The notes under the pieces: model-generated | What the model was told of the DNA's origin: nothing | What the model saw: the letters and a program-made list of their open reading frames with translations, nothing else | Database searches by the model: none | Assembly: GCA_041906465.1 (NCBI GenBank) | Contig: JAYRJE010000011.1 | Location: 1-64,000 of the forward strand | Source: Didemnitutus sp041906465 | GTDB lineage: Bacteria > Verrucomicrobiota > Verrucomicrobiia > Opitutales > Opitutaceae | Reading direction: 5' to 3' | Length of the DNA: 64,000 nucleotides | Program-made: the position numbers and the translations under genes | Shown: positions 20,950-30,346 of the stretch, in pieces | How the letters are laid out: each line of letters begins with the position of its first letter | Numbering within the stretch: the first letter of the stretch is position 1

Positions 20950-22104
20950 TCAGCGAAGCCCGAGCCAGCGGGCGAGGGCGCGGGTGGCGTCGGCGGTGCG
21001 GTGGCCGCGTTTGATGGAGCGGGCTTCGAGGCGGAGGCGGCCGGCGGTGCGGTCGGCTTTCGGGTCGACGTGGCCGACGAGTTCGGTGCCGGCGAGGATC
21101 GGAAGCGAGTAGTGGCCGCGCACGCGCTTCGCGGGCGGGGTATAGGCTTCCCACGTGTAGTTGAAATTCCAGAGCGCGGCCGTGACGCGGCGATCATAAA
21201 TGAGTGGGTCGAGCGGAGCGAGGAGGAGGAGCGCGGCGGGCGGCGTGTTGTCGGCGCACTGCTCGAGCAGCGGGAGGTCCGTGCGCAGGCAGTAGAGCAA
21301 CGGACAGCCGGCGACGGCGATCGGCTGGACGAGGTCGGCGATAAGCGGGAGTTCGTCGCGTTTCAGCAGGCAGAGGCGGCATTGGCGCAGTTTTAGTTCG
21401 GCGCACCAGCGGGCGGTCTCACGTCGCGATGGCTCGGGGCGGGCGAGCACTTTGGCGGGAAGGATGCGTTCGGGCAGGTCGTAGGTGCGCCGGTTGCCGG
21501 TGCCGCGCTGGGCGATGAGGAGCCGGCCGTGGAAGAAGAGTTTTTGGAGCGTGGCTTTGACGAGCGAGGAGGCGCCCCAGACCTGGCGGGCCCGGCCGTG
21601 GTCGTCGAAATCCTCGGCGCTGAGCGGCCCGCGGGTGGCGATCTCAGCGAGCAGTTTTTCGGCGATGGCTTTCTGCTTGGCGGAAAGCCGGCCGGACCAC
21701 GCGCCCGAGCGGTGGGTGCGTCGACGCATGGCGGCGAGGAGGTTCGGCCAGGCTTCGTGACCGAAGGCGACGAGGATGTTGGTGGCGGGATGGTGGTGTT
21801 CGAAGGCGGTGCGCTGCGCGGCCGGGAGCGGCGGTGGGGTTTGCGGCTGCGGCGGCGACGGAGCGCCGCCCTCCAGGGTTTCGCTGTGGAGGTGGCGCAT
21901 GAGGTCGCCTTCGCGGTAGCTGGTGACGCGGTTGCGCAGGATGAGGTCGTGCATGCGCCCGCAGATGTTCAGCGGGTCGATCTGCACGTAACCGAGGTGG
22001 GCGAGGGCGGTGGCGACGTTCGGGGCCGGCTCGTCGAGCAGCAGCGCGCGGCGTTGGAAGCGGCGGGCGTGATCGGGAGACAGGCGGAGCGGTTCGGGAA
22101 GCAC
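20950..22104 (-). CDS. AlkZ/YcaQ-like winged-helix DNA glycosylase (DUF1006)
   Basis: Family of DNA glycosylases that unhook crosslinks or remove alkylated bases. The catalytic QxD-type motif is present as YVQIDPLNI, and the C-terminal family block LAPLDPLIYDRR, NFNYTWEAYTPPAKRVRGHY is well kept. The homologous region starts at LRLSPDHARRFQ, so the GTG at 22104 is preferred; the longer ATG at 22209 would add 35 atypical residues. 384 residues. The family is also annotated as winged helix DNA-binding domain protein. Whether it acts on crosslinks (YcaQ type) or simple lesions cannot be told here. Confidence 0.8.
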   Translation of the reverse strand: MLPEPLRLSPDHARRFQRRALLLDEPAPNVATALAHLGYVQIDPLNICGRMHDLILRNRVTSYREGDLMRHLHSETLEGGAPSPPQPQTPPPLPAAQRTAFEHHHPATNILVAFGHEAWPNLLAAMRRRTHRSGAWSGRLSAKQKAIAEKLLAEIATRGPLSAEDFDDHGRARQVWGASSLVKATLQKLFFHGRLLIAQRGTGNRRTYDLPERILPAKVLARPEPSRRETARWCAELKLRQCRLCLLKRDELPLIADLVQPIAVAGCPLLYCLRTDLPLLEQCADNTPPAALLLLAPLDPLIYDRRVTAALWNFNYTWEAYTPPAKRVRGHYSLPILAGTELVGHVDPKADRTAGRLRLEARSIKRGHRTADATRALARWLGLR

Positions 22105-22319
22105 AGGGAACGGAGAACTGAGGACGAGGAGGCGGGTGGCGCAAGCTCGCGCGGAGGACAGCCGCTGTCGTGCGGCGACGGCACAGCGCTCTTGCGCGCA
22201 CTGCTGCATGGGGCGGGCGCGGGTGAAACCATGATGGTGGGCATTTCCTGTCAGCGAGAGTTTGGACCGTCCTTCGCCTTCGGCTACGGACGGTTGCTGT
22301 CGGCTTCCGGAAGCAAGAA

Positions 22320-22341
22320 GGCCGCGCCTTGCGGCGCGGCC
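22320..22341 (-). terminator. Hairpin terminator of the 22371-23186 gene
   Basis: On the minus strand, GGCCGCGCC pairs exactly with GGCGCGGCC across a GCAA loop and is followed by TTCTTGCTT. It is about 30 nt past the stop of the upstream minus-strand gene. Confidence 0.6.
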
Positions 22342-22370
22342 GGAAAGTTATCTCGCGTGGGAGATGCCGC

Positions 22371-23186
22371 TTACTTCTTCGGCATCGAGGCTTGCAGTTC
22401 GTCGAGGCGCTTTTGGAGGGCGTTCATCTCGGAGACGAGGCGCTCTTCCATCTTCTTGCGGTCGGAGCTGTTCACGATGCTCATGCTGGCGGCGTCGCGG
22501 ACGACGTTGGCGGGGAGCGAGAGCAGGCGCGTGAGGAGGCCCTGGTCTTTGAAGCTGCTGAGGTAGAGCGCGGTGATTTCGTGCGAGAGCTTCATGGAGT
22601 CTTGTGCGATGGTCTGGGCGGTCATCACGCTGTTGTTGAGCTCCTGGTTGCGAGCCATCTCGGCGGTGAGCACGCCGCTGATCTGGTTGGAGATGCGCTG
22701 CGAATACTGGTTGATCGATTCGCGGGTGAGGTTCTGGTCCTTGGACATCTCAGACAGGATCGGAGAGATTTTTTCGGCGAGGCGGCCACCAACTTTGTCG
22801 ATTTGGTCGTTTTGGAGCTTCTCGGCTTCCTCGGGCGTCTTCGGCACCTGGCCGTAGGGGAGGACTTTCTGCGCGATGGCCTCGGCGAGCTGGTTCATCT
22901 TTTCCTGGTTCAGCTTCTGCACTTCCTCGTCGGTCATGAACACATCGGCGGAGCGCTTCGCGATGGCGTCCTTGAGCAGGGTGTTGACGGCTTCAATGTG
23001 GCGGCGGGTTTCCTCGGACGAAGCTTTGAGCTCGGCGTTGGTTTGCTCGCGCAAAGAATTCATCTCGGCCTGCTGGCGCGTCGCGAGATCTTGCACGGTC
23101 TTTTGGTGGAACCAGAAAATCGCGCCACCAACGAGGAGGGCGGTGAGGATGACCGCCGGGATTTGTTCTTTAAGTTTTTGCCACAT
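22371..23186 (-). CDS. Membrane-anchored coiled-coil protein, unknown function
   Basis: 271 residues. One N-terminal membrane helix (IPAVILTALLVGGAIFWF) is followed by a long, mostly helical, charged region rich in Gln, Glu, Lys and Asn (for example REQTNAELKASSEETRRHIE). A C-terminal coiled coil (MEERLVSEMNALQKRLDELQ) ends the protein. It is probably anchored in the inner membrane with the rod outside. No known domain is recognised. It is a single gene with its own terminator. Confidence 0.7.
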   Translation of the reverse strand: MWQKLKEQIPAVILTALLVGGAIFWFHQKTVQDLATRQQAEMNSLREQTNAELKASSEETRRHIEAVNTLLKDAIAKRSADVFMTDEEVQKLNQEKMNQLAEAIAQKVLPYGQVPKTPEEAEKLQNDQIDKVGGRLAEKISPILSEMSKDQNLTRESINQYSQRISNQISGVLTAEMARNQELNNSVMTAQTIAQDSMKLSHEITALYLSSFKDQGLLTRLLSLPANVVRDAASMSIVNSSDRKKMEERLVSEMNALQKRLDELQASMPKK

Positions 23187-23286
23187 GTGTGTGTCGGGTT
23201 GAGATAACTGCCGACAGTCAGACAGATGGAATGTTCAAAAGCAACGCCGCCTTCCGTCGCCCTGAATCCATAAAAACCTCCGCTGC

Positions 23287-23595
23287 ATGAGCCTGAATCG
23301 TTACGAACAATCGCTTTTCGACTATTGGGAGCGCCAGCCGGACGAGCGTCGGCACTGGCAGATGAAGACGAACGAGGCGGCGAAGGGCGCCGCAGCGCTC
23401 GGTGACGCGGCGCGGCGGCTCGAGCGCGAGTTGTGGGACTATTTCCGGGAGCGCACCGCACAGGTGCCGGCAATGCGGGCACTCAATCCGGGTGGCGGGC
23501 AGCGCGTCAGCATGCTCAATCTGGCGGAGCTGATGTTGCGTCTGTGGGGCCCGGTGCCGAAGCCCAAGCGTCCGAGCGCGCGGTCGGCGGAGTAG
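23287..23595 (+). CDS. Small hypothetical protein
   Basis: 102 residues starting MSLNRYEQSLFDYWERQPDE, soluble and charged, with a helical middle (AARRLERELWDYFRERTAQV) and a basic Pro-rich tail. No family is recognised. It is divergent from the coiled-coil gene and converges with the Smr gene. Clear start with normal codon use for the region. Confidence 0.6.
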   Translation: MSLNRYEQSLFDYWERQPDERRHWQMKTNEAAKGAAALGDAARRLERELWDYFRERTAQVPAMRALNPGGGQRVSMLNLAELMLRLWGPVPKPKRPSARSAE

Positions 23596-23618
23596 AATCA
23601 AGGTCGCTTGAGATGGCG

Positions 23619-23930
23619 CTATGATCGCCGCAGCTCCACGATCGTTGCGCCCCAGCTGCCGCTCGTCTCATCGCCAAGGCGGAAGCCGGCCACGTGGGGC
23701 GAGCGGCGGAGCAGCGTGTGCACGGTTTCGCGCAGCGTGCCCGTGCCCTTGCCGTGGATGACGCGCACAGAGAAAATTCCGGTGCGCACGCACTCGGCGA
23801 AATAGTCTTCGAGCAGTGACGCGACTTCGCTCGGCCGGAAGGTGTGCAGATCCAACTCGCCCGTGATCGGGAGACGCACCGCATCCGCGTCGGGCTGATC
23901 GGAGGCGGAGGAGTCGACGGGATCGCACAT
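23619..23930 (-). CDS. Smr domain protein
   Basis: Small MutS-related domain, a nuclease or nucleic-acid-binding fold. The 103-residue product shows both family signatures: GELDLHTFRPSEV and VRVIHGKGTGTLRETV. It is a stand-alone Smr protein without a MutS core, a common bacterial form thought to act in DNA or RNA processing. It is preceded by an acidic 20-residue N-terminus. Confidence 0.88.
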   Translation of the reverse strand: MCDPVDSSASDQPDADAVRLPITGELDLHTFRPSEVASLLEDYFAECVRTGIFSVRVIHGKGTGTLRETVHTLLRRSPHVAGFRLGDETSGSWGATIVELRRS

Positions 23931-23962
23931 GCCGGAACGTCATGACGGGCGCGGCGTGCAGG

Positions 23963-23995
23963 CAAAAAGAAAACCCGCCCCTCGCGGGGCGGGTT
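23963..23995 (-). terminator. Rho-independent terminator of the 24030-24338 gene
   Basis: AACCCGCCCC pairs with GGGGCGGGTT across a 4-nt loop. On the minus strand the hairpin is followed by TTTTCTTTTT. A textbook terminator 35 nt after the small exported protein gene. Confidence 0.9.
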
Positions 23996-24029
23996 GCACA
24001 CACACACAACAAATCGAACGAAAGTTTTC

Positions 24030-24338
24030 TTAGGAACGCGTGTGGCGGATCGTCGGGGCCTTGGCGGCGAGCGAACGCTCGTCCTGCGTCGGCGCCGGCT
24101 GCTTGGCGATGACGTTGAGCGAGGGCAGCTCGGCGCGGACGGCGAGCGCGGGCTGGGCTTTCGCGCGGAGTTCGGCGAGGCTGCTGGCGAACGCCTTCTC
24201 GGCTTCGGTGTAGCGCGGCGCGGTGACTTGGTAGGCCGGCAGCATGACGACTTCGTTTTCGTTCTGCATGGCGGCGGAGGCGGCGGTGACGGTGAGGCTG
24301 GCGCTCACGAGGGAGAGGATGAAAGTGATCTTGTTCAT
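24030..24338 (-). CDS. Small exported protein, unknown function
   Basis: 102 residues with a clear signal peptide (MNKITFILSLVSASLTVTAA, cleaved after ASA). The mature part is Ala/Glu-rich and contains a VVMLPAYQVTAPRYTEAE segment, which resembles the short conserved start of many exported proteins in this bacterial group (similarity by eye only). Single gene, with a strong terminator downstream. The longer frame to 24383 is ignored because it precedes the signal peptide. Confidence 0.65.
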   Translation of the reverse strand: MNKITFILSLVSASLTVTAASAAMQNENEVVMLPAYQVTAPRYTEAEKAFASSLAELRAKAQPALAVRAELPSLNVIAKQPAPTQDERSLAAKAPTIRHTRS

Positions 24339-24608
24339 GTTCGTATCGGGTGTTGCCAGCACTACACGCAAGCGCGGTGCCAAGTTGCAGCCCGCTGCGT
24401 AAGTGCCCGTCGGGGCGCGGAATGAACTTTTTCGGGCCCAATGGGGAACCGTTGCGCTCTGGGTTTCGCGTCACGCCTGCGGCATCGGCGATTCCCACCC
24501 GTGGGACGATTCGGGCGGGTCATGCCTGACCATGACTTTTGGCGGTTCAAACGGCGTCGCGATGCCGGTGCTCCGCTGCCGGAATGTCGTCCGTCGCTCC
24601 TTTCCGCC

Positions 24609-25526
24609 ATGCTGCAACTTGACCATCTCACCCAGCGCTACGGCGCACTCACAGCGCTCGACGATATCTCACTGACGATCGAGCGTGGCGAATTTTTCGG
24701 CCTGCTCGGTCCGAACGGTGCGGGCAAAAGCACGCTCATGTCGCTCGTGGCCGGCTTGCGTGAGCCGGCGGCCGGCACGCTGCGGCTCGACGGTGTCGCC
24801 CTCGCAGGTCGTCCCGCTGACGTCGTGCGTTCGATCGGCTTCGTGCCGCAATCGGTCGCGCTTTACGAAGATCTCACGGCGGAGGAAAACCTCGGCATTT
24901 TTGGCCGGCTCTACGGTCTCGGCGGCAAGAAGCTCGCGGCGCGCATCGACGAGTGTCTATCGGCGGTGCAACTGAAGGATCGGCGTCGCGATGCGGTGAA
25001 AACGTATTCGGGGGGCATGCAGCGCCGGCTGAATCTTGCGGCGGGTTTGCTCCACGAGCCGAAATTGCTGCTGTGCGACGAGCCGACCGTCGGCGTCGAT
25101 CCGCAATCGCGCAATGCGATCTTCGATCTCTTGCAGCGCCTTAACCGCGACGGGCTCACCGTCATCTATTCGACGCACTACATGGAGGAGGCCACGCGGC
25201 TGTGCTCGCGCATCGGCATCATCGACCATGGCAAAATTCTCGCGCTCGGCGCGCTCGACGAGTTGCTCGCGCGCCTGCCCGCGGCGGAGATCGTGAGCTT
25301 CGTGCGCAATGGCGCGCCGGCCGCTGCACTCGCGAGCCTCGGGCGCTTTGGCAACCTGCGCGAGCGGGATGACCGCGGCGAGGTGCTGCTCGCGCCGGAT
25401 GTGCGCCTCGCGGACTTCTTTGCTGCGACCCAGGCGGCGGGGTTGCCCGACCGGGCGTTCCAGCTGAAGCGCCCGACGCTCGAGGATCTGTTTCTCCATC
25501 TGACCGGCAAAACGCTGCGCGAATAA
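24609..25526 (+). CDS. ABC transporter ATP-binding protein (ABC-2 export type)
   Basis: 305 residues. Walker A GPNGAGKST, the Q-loop in IGFVPQSVALYEDLT, the signature YSGGMQRRLNLAAGLL and Walker B LLLCDEPTVGVDP are all present. The C-terminal 80 residues form the accessory domain typical of drug, lipid or Nod-factor exporters. The start was chosen at MLQLDHLTQRY; in-frame sequence further upstream is non-homologous. Six nt before its permease partner. Substrate unknown. Confidence 0.9.
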   Translation: MLQLDHLTQRYGALTALDDISLTIERGEFFGLLGPNGAGKSTLMSLVAGLREPAAGTLRLDGVALAGRPADVVRSIGFVPQSVALYEDLTAEENLGIFGRLYGLGGKKLAARIDECLSAVQLKDRRRDAVKTYSGGMQRRLNLAAGLLHEPKLLLCDEPTVGVDPQSRNAIFDLLQRLNRDGLTVIYSTHYMEEATRLCSRIGIIDHGKILALGALDELLARLPAAEIVSFVRNGAPAAALASLGRFGNLRERDDRGEVLLAPDVRLADFFAATQAAGLPDRAFQLKRPTLEDLFLHLTGKTLRE

Positions 25527-25532
25527 CTGACC

Positions 25533-26876
25533 ATGCACCTCATTCTTACTTTGCTTCGGAAAGACTGGCTGAATTTTCGCCAGGATCGCGTTGCGGTCGG
25601 GCTCACGTTTCTCGTGCCGATCGTGCTGATCTATATTTTTGGCCAGGTGTTTGGCGTGAATCGCAAGGACGCGGGGCCGGTTGGCATTCCGCTGGCGATC
25701 GTCAACCAGAGCAATGCGCCCGAGATCGCCACGCTCGTGGCGGCGCTGAAAAACGAAAAGGCGTTTCGCGTGATCGAGAGCGAGAAGGGAGAGTCGGGCG
25801 GCATGCGTCCGCTGACGGAGGACGTGGTGCGCGCGGGATTCAAAAGCGATCGCTTCCGTTTCGCGCTCGTGTTTCCGGCGGACGCGACGGCCGATGCGCG
25901 CTTCGGATTGCGGATGAAATTCCTCACGAATCCGCGCAATGACATCGAGACGCAGACGGTGACCGGCCTGCTCCAGAAAACCGTCTACACCGCCGCCCCG
26001 CAGCTGTTGATGCAGTCGCTGCGCAAGCAGGCGACCGAGTTCATCGGCGCGTCGAATACGGACAAGTTCTATGGCGAGATGGCGGGGGCGATCAGCCGCG
26101 CGTTCAACTTCGACGAGCCGAAGGTGCGGGAGGCGATGATGCGCGGCGAGATGCCGGGACTGACGCCGCCGAAGGGCGGTTCGCCCACCGCGGGCGGTGC
26201 CGCGAGGGGCGATTTCATGGAGCGCGTGATCAAGATCGAGCAAGAGCAGCTCGCCGGTGCGCAGGTGACGAACGCGGCGGCGACGCGCGTCGTGGGCGGG
26301 TGGGCGATGATGTTCCTGTTGTTTTCGCTCAGCGGCATGGCGACCTCGCTGTTCGAGGAGAAGCAGGCGGGCATTTTCCTGCGGTTGTTGTCGTCGCCGG
26401 TGCGGCGGACGCATTTGCTGTGGAGCAAGTATCTCTTCGGCATCGCGCTGGGAGTCGTGCAACTGCTGACGCTGTTCTGCGCAGGGCGGGTCATGTTCGG
26501 CATCGATGTGTGGTCGAACTTCGGCAACCTGGTCGTCCTCTGTCTCGTGGCGGCGATGGCATGCACCGCCTTCGGCATGCTGCTGGCTTCGGTCACGCGC
26601 ACGCCGGCCGCAGCGAGCGGACTGGCGACATTGCTGATCCTGACGATGAGCTCGATCGGCGGCGCGTGGTTTCCGACTTCATTCATGCCGGAGTTCATCC
26701 AGCAGTTGAGCAAGCTGACCGTCGTTTATTGGTCGATGGAAGGCTTCGCGCAGGTGCTGTGGAATGGTTGCACGTTGGCGGAGCTGCTGCCGATCCTCGG
26801 CGTGTTGCTCGGCATGACTGCGGTGCTCGTGAGCGTGAGTCTGTGGCGCTTCCGAAGCGGGCCCATTTTCGAGTGA
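25533..26876 (+). CDS. ABC-2 type transporter permease
   Basis: 447 residues. The first helix (VGLTFLVPIVLIYIFGQVFG) is followed by a large periplasmic domain of about 200 residues, then about five helices in the C-terminal half, including the block GIFLRLLSSPVRRTHLLWSK. This is the YhhJ/YbhS-like arrangement of ABC-2 exporters. It forms a two-gene unit with the ATPase. The substrate (drug, lipid or polysaccharide) cannot be read from sequence. Confidence 0.87.
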   Translation: MHLILTLLRKDWLNFRQDRVAVGLTFLVPIVLIYIFGQVFGVNRKDAGPVGIPLAIVNQSNAPEIATLVAALKNEKAFRVIESEKGESGGMRPLTEDVVRAGFKSDRFRFALVFPADATADARFGLRMKFLTNPRNDIETQTVTGLLQKTVYTAAPQLLMQSLRKQATEFIGASNTDKFYGEMAGAISRAFNFDEPKVREAMMRGEMPGLTPPKGGSPTAGGAARGDFMERVIKIEQEQLAGAQVTNAAATRVVGGWAMMFLLFSLSGMATSLFEEKQAGIFLRLLSSPVRRTHLLWSKYLFGIALGVVQLLTLFCAGRVMFGIDVWSNFGNLVVLCLVAAMACTAFGMLLASVTRTPAAASGLATLLILTMSSIGGAWFPTSFMPEFIQQLSKLTVVYWSMEGFAQVLWNGCTLAELLPILGVLLGMTAVLVSVSLWRFRSGPIFE

Positions 26877-26989
26877 GGAGGGGATGGATCGTTTGGCGTG
26901 GGACGCACCGCAACGTTGAGCCATGTCGGGGGCAAGGCCGGCCACCTGAAATAGGGCGTGGAAGGTTGCCGCGAATCGCGGCGGCCACC

Positions 26990-27334
26990 TCACACCTTCG
27001 GCGATTCGGGTGTGGGAGGTGTGCTCGCGCTCGCCGCGTCGCCGCTGTCGGGCGGCGTCGCCGGAGTCGTGTTCGCTGGCGCGGCAGCGACAGGTGTCAC
27101 CGGTTTCGGAGCGAAGCGCTTCGCCTCGGCAGATTCCTCCGGTTTTTCCGCCATCGCGTCTTTCAGCTGATACTCCACGTCGGCGGCAGCCTTCTTGAAT
27201 TCCTTCATCGATTTGCCGAGGCCGCGGGCGAGTTCGGGGAGTTTGTTCGCGCCAAACAGGAGCAGCACGATGAAGAGAACCATCATCAGCTCCGGGCCGC
27301 CGAGACCTTCGATGAATGCGAAAGAGAAATGCAT
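26990..27334 (-). CDS. tatA: Sec-independent translocase protein TatA
   Basis: 114 residues. A short N-terminal membrane helix (GGPELMMVLFIVLLLFGANK) is followed by the TatA hinge and amphipathic helix LPELARGLGKSMKEFKKAA, then an acidic and Pro/Ala-rich cytoplasmic tail. Forms the pore of the twin-arginine export system. tatB/tatC are not in the window. It lies 52 nt downstream of the epimerase gene on the same strand. Confidence 0.92.
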   Translation of the reverse strand: MHFSFAFIEGLGGPELMMVLFIVLLLFGANKLPELARGLGKSMKEFKKAAADVEYQLKDAMAEKPEESAEAKRFAPKPVTPVAAAPANTTPATPPDSGDAASASTPPTPESPKV

Positions 27335-27386
27335 GGTCGGGAATGAGACGCGCCTGGCCGGAAAAGGTAACGGCGAAAATTCGGCT

Positions 27387-28307
27387 TCAGCCGTGGGTGA
27401 TGTCCACGAGGAATTTCTGCGTCTGGCCGGGGCCCACCTGGTGCAGGCCGATCTTCGTCTCGGGCGCGTTTGGCGGTCCCATCCACGGTTCGACGCAGTA
27501 GTAGGGAACTTTGTCGTCCGCGGCCCAAGTGACCACGGCCGCGTCTTTCGCCGTGGTGTTGGAGAAGCCGGTGCGGAACCGCAGGCGTGCGCCGGTGGTG
27601 CGTTCGGTCACTTGGAACTGGTGGCCGCGCAAGGCAGTGTGGATCGTGTCGAGCAACGCAGGATTGTCCAAGGTTTCGCGGGCTTGCAGGCGCGGGCCGT
27701 CGACGAGCTGGCCGGTTTCGTTGCGGCGCAGCGTGCGGGCGGCCGGCACTTCGAGAATGTAGTCCTTGCGCGTGAGGCCTTCGGTCCAGGGCAGGTTGAA
27801 ATAAAAATGATGGCCGGCGGACCACGGGATCGGTGCGTGGCCGAGGTTGGTCAGCTCGAGTTCGACGTAGACGGCGTTGGCCTCGAAGCGGTAACTCACG
27901 ACAAACTCGTAGTCGAACGGGTAGGCGGCTTTGGCTTCGTCGCCGGGAACGAGCACCGCGGAGAAACCGCGCTCGTCGAGGCGCTTCACCCGAAAGTTGC
28001 CCTGACGGGCGATGCCATGCATCGGCATCGGTCGACGCACGCCGTCCTCCGCGCGCCAGTAGCCGAGTTCGCCGCGATCGTAGGTGCGGCCAGTAAAAGG
28101 GAAAAGGATCGGGTTTCCGCCGCGGACTTTCGCGACGTCGTCGAGTTTATCCAATTCGGGCCAGTGAATGAGGTCGCGCACACTGCCGTCGCCGAGCGTG
28201 ACGTTCCAGTGCATGAGGCGCGCGCCGTTCTCCGGGAGCGCGAGGAAGGTCGACGGGCCGACCTGCCAGCGGTGAATCGTGTGCCCCAGATACGGGATGC
28301 GTTCCAT
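27387..28307 (-). CDS. Aldose 1-epimerase family protein
   Basis: Galactose-mutarotase fold enzyme of 306 residues, starting MERIPYLGHTIHRWQVG. Family features: GARLMHWNVTLGDG at the N-terminus, RPMPMHGIARQGNF carrying one catalytic His, and WSAGHHFYFNLPW carrying the second. It interconverts sugar anomers or acts on hexose-6-phosphates. The open frame runs far upstream to 29210, but that part is antisense to nfeD and has no homology. Confidence 0.85.
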   Translation of the reverse strand: MERIPYLGHTIHRWQVGPSTFLALPENGARLMHWNVTLGDGSVRDLIHWPELDKLDDVAKVRGGNPILFPFTGRTYDRGELGYWRAEDGVRRPMPMHGIARQGNFRVKRLDERGFSAVLVPGDEAKAAYPFDYEFVVSYRFEANAVYVELELTNLGHAPIPWSAGHHFYFNLPWTEGLTRKDYILEVPAARTLRRNETGQLVDGPRLQARETLDNPALLDTIHTALRGHQFQVTERTTGARLRFRTGFSNTTAKDAAVVTWAADDKVPYYCVEPWMGPPNAPETKIGLHQVGPGQTQKFLVDITHG

Positions 28308-28454
28308 GGTGCTTCGGTTGAAAGGAAAAATGTCGCCGCACTCCAACTCAAATCGCGGCGCGTTTCGTTGCGACGCGGGAAAATTGAAAGGCTTCACCGC
28401 TTTGTAAGTTCCGCGTGCTTGCAGCGCGTGGCCGCCGTCGTATGGTGCTGCGCT

Positions 28455-29879
28455 GTGAACCTCGGGCGTGTGGCCTTCATCCTCTGTGCGGCAGTGGGAA
28501 TCTTGCGTGGCGCTGAAACTGCGCCCGCCAAGGACCCGGTGGCTCCGGCCGTGACGGCCGGCAAACGGGTGGCGTTCGTCATCCCGGTGCACGACCAGAT
28601 CGCGAAACCCACGCTCTACATCATTCGACGCGGACTGAAGGAAGCGATTGAGCAAAAAGCGGACGTGGTGGTGCTGGACATGAAAACCCCGGGCGGCGCG
28701 CTCGACGCGACGTTCGAGATCATGGAGGCGCTCGGCAAATTTCCGGGCAAGACGGTGACGTTCGTGGACGACCAGGCGATCTCGGCCGGGGCGTTCATCG
28801 CTGCGACCACTGAGGAAATCTGGTTCGCGCCGCGCGGAAAGATCGGCGCCGCGGCGCCGGTGAGCGCGACGGGGCAGGACATTGACAAGACGATGCGCCA
28901 AAAGGTCGTGAGCTTCCTGCGCGCCGAAGTGCGTTCGATTTCCGAGGGCAAGGGCTACCGCGGCCAGGTCGTGTCCGCGATGATTGACGAGGACTTCGAA
29001 CTGAAAATTGGCGACACGGTGCTGAAACCGAAGGGCGAGTTGCTGACGCTGACGGCGAGCGAGGCGATGAAAACCTACGGCGAGCCGGCGGAGCCGTTGC
29101 TGGGGGCTGGAATCGCGGCCGATATCCCGGCGCTGCTCGCGAAGAAGTTTGGTGCAGGGAATTTTGAAGTGCGCGAGTTTCGCGTCACCTGGTCGGAGTC
29201 GCTGGCGCAATACCTGACGGCGCTCGCGCCGATTTTGACCGGGCTCGGTCTATTGGCGCTGTTCCTCGAATTCAAGATGCCGTCGAACGGAATCTTCGCG
29301 GGCGCCGGCATCCTGTTGTTGCTGGTCGTGTTCTTTGGCCACTACGTCGCAGGTTTCTCGGGACACGAGCCGGTGCTGCTGTTCACGCTGGGACTCCTGC
29401 TGGTGTTGGCCGAGGTGCTGTTTTTTCCCGGCGTGGCGCTGCCGGCGATCACGGGTGTCGCGCTGATGCTGGTGGCCTTGGTGTGGTCGATGGCCGATCT
29501 GTGGCCCAACGAGCCGGTGAGTTTTTCGGGGGATGCGTTTGCGCGGCCGCTGACGAATGTCGGTGTCGGCGTGCTGCTTTCGGTCGGCATTGGGGCGGCG
29601 TTGCTGCGTTTTCTGCCGCAAGGTTGGATCTGGGATCGCCTCACCGTGAACTCGGTTGCCGGCAGCGTTGCGCAAGCGGCGGCGGGTGGTGCGAACGCGA
29701 GCGGTCTCATCGGCGCCGCCGGTGTGGCCGCGACGGCGTTGCGCCCGGGTGGGCAGGTTGAGATCGCTGGTAAGCGTTACGAGGCGCGCGCGGCGCTGGG
29801 CAGCATCGCTCCGGGCACACGCGTCATCGTGCGGGCGCGAGATACTTTCGCTCTCGTGGTGGAGGAGGACCATACATGA
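28455..29879 (+). CDS. NfeD-family membrane-bound serine protease
   Basis: 474 residues from a GTG start. A signal sequence (VAFILCAAVGILRG) is followed by a ClpP-like protease domain (VVLDMKTPGGALDATFEIME, then DQAISAGAFIAAT with the nucleophile Ser and later a Lys). Four to five membrane helices come next, then the C-terminal OB-fold NfeD domain (GQVEIAGKRYEARAAL). The long form is called NfeD1b; homologs cleave stomatin-like proteins. It overlaps the next nfeD gene by 4 nt and shares an operon with a flotillin-like protein. Confidence 0.88.
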   Translation: MNLGRVAFILCAAVGILRGAETAPAKDPVAPAVTAGKRVAFVIPVHDQIAKPTLYIIRRGLKEAIEQKADVVVLDMKTPGGALDATFEIMEALGKFPGKTVTFVDDQAISAGAFIAATTEEIWFAPRGKIGAAAPVSATGQDIDKTMRQKVVSFLRAEVRSISEGKGYRGQVVSAMIDEDFELKIGDTVLKPKGELLTLTASEAMKTYGEPAEPLLGAGIAADIPALLAKKFGAGNFEVREFRVTWSESLAQYLTALAPILTGLGLLALFLEFKMPSNGIFAGAGILLLLVVFFGHYVAGFSGHEPVLLFTLGLLLVLAEVLFFPGVALPAITGVALMLVALVWSMADLWPNEPVSFSGDAFARPLTNVGVGVLLSVGIGAALLRFLPQGWIWDRLTVNSVAGSVAQAAAGGANASGLIGAAGVAATALRPGGQVEIAGKRYEARAALGSIAPGTRVIVRARDTFALVVEEDHT

Positions 29880-30340
29880 ATGCGATCATCCTGTTGTTTG
29901 TTGTCGGCGCGTTGTTGCTGACGGCGGAGATTTTCCTGCCGGGCGCGATCGCTGGCATCATCGGTGGCATCGCTTTGGCCGCCGGGAGCCTGCTGTCGTT
30001 TCGCGAATTTGGTTTCAATGGTGGCGTGTTCGCGAGTCTCGGCGCGCTCGCGCTGGTGGGTTTGATGCTCTACTTGGAGCTGGTCGTGCTGCCGAAGACC
30101 TCTTTCGGCCAGCGCATGGTGGTGCAGTCGACCGTAAGCGCCACGAGCCAGCCGCCACCCGCTGCGCCGGATGTGGTTGGGCGTTCCGCCGTCGCACTCA
30201 CGACCCTCTCGCCGAGCGGTTACGTGGAGGTGGACGGCCGTCGCTACGAAGCGTTTTGCCGCGCGGGTCATGTGCCGAAGGGCACGGAGCTGCGTGTGGT
30301 CGGCCTCGATAATTTCCGTATCATCGTTTCCAAATCCTAA
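29876..30340 (+). CDS. Short NfeD-like membrane protein
   Basis: 154 residues. Three hydrophobic helices (MNAIILLFVVGALLLTAEIF onward) are followed by a soluble OB-fold NfeD domain (GYVEVDGRRYEAFCRAGHV, ending LRVVGLDNFRIIVSKS). It lacks the protease domain of its upstream neighbour. Short NfeD proteins sit with flotillins in membrane microdomains. Six nt before floA. Confidence 0.85.
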   Translation: MNAIILLFVVGALLLTAEIFLPGAIAGIIGGIALAAGSLLSFREFGFNGGVFASLGALALVGLMLYLELVVLPKTSFGQRMVVQSTVSATSQPPPAAPDVVGRSAVALTTLSPSGYVEVDGRRYEAFCRAGHVPKGTELRVVGLDNFRIIVSKS

Positions 30341-30346
30341 ACTCCC

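Noticed and set aside
27195..28454. N-terminal extension of the NfeD protease frame
   Set aside because: The frame is open but antisense to the aldose epimerase; the NfeD signal peptide begins at the GTG at 28455.
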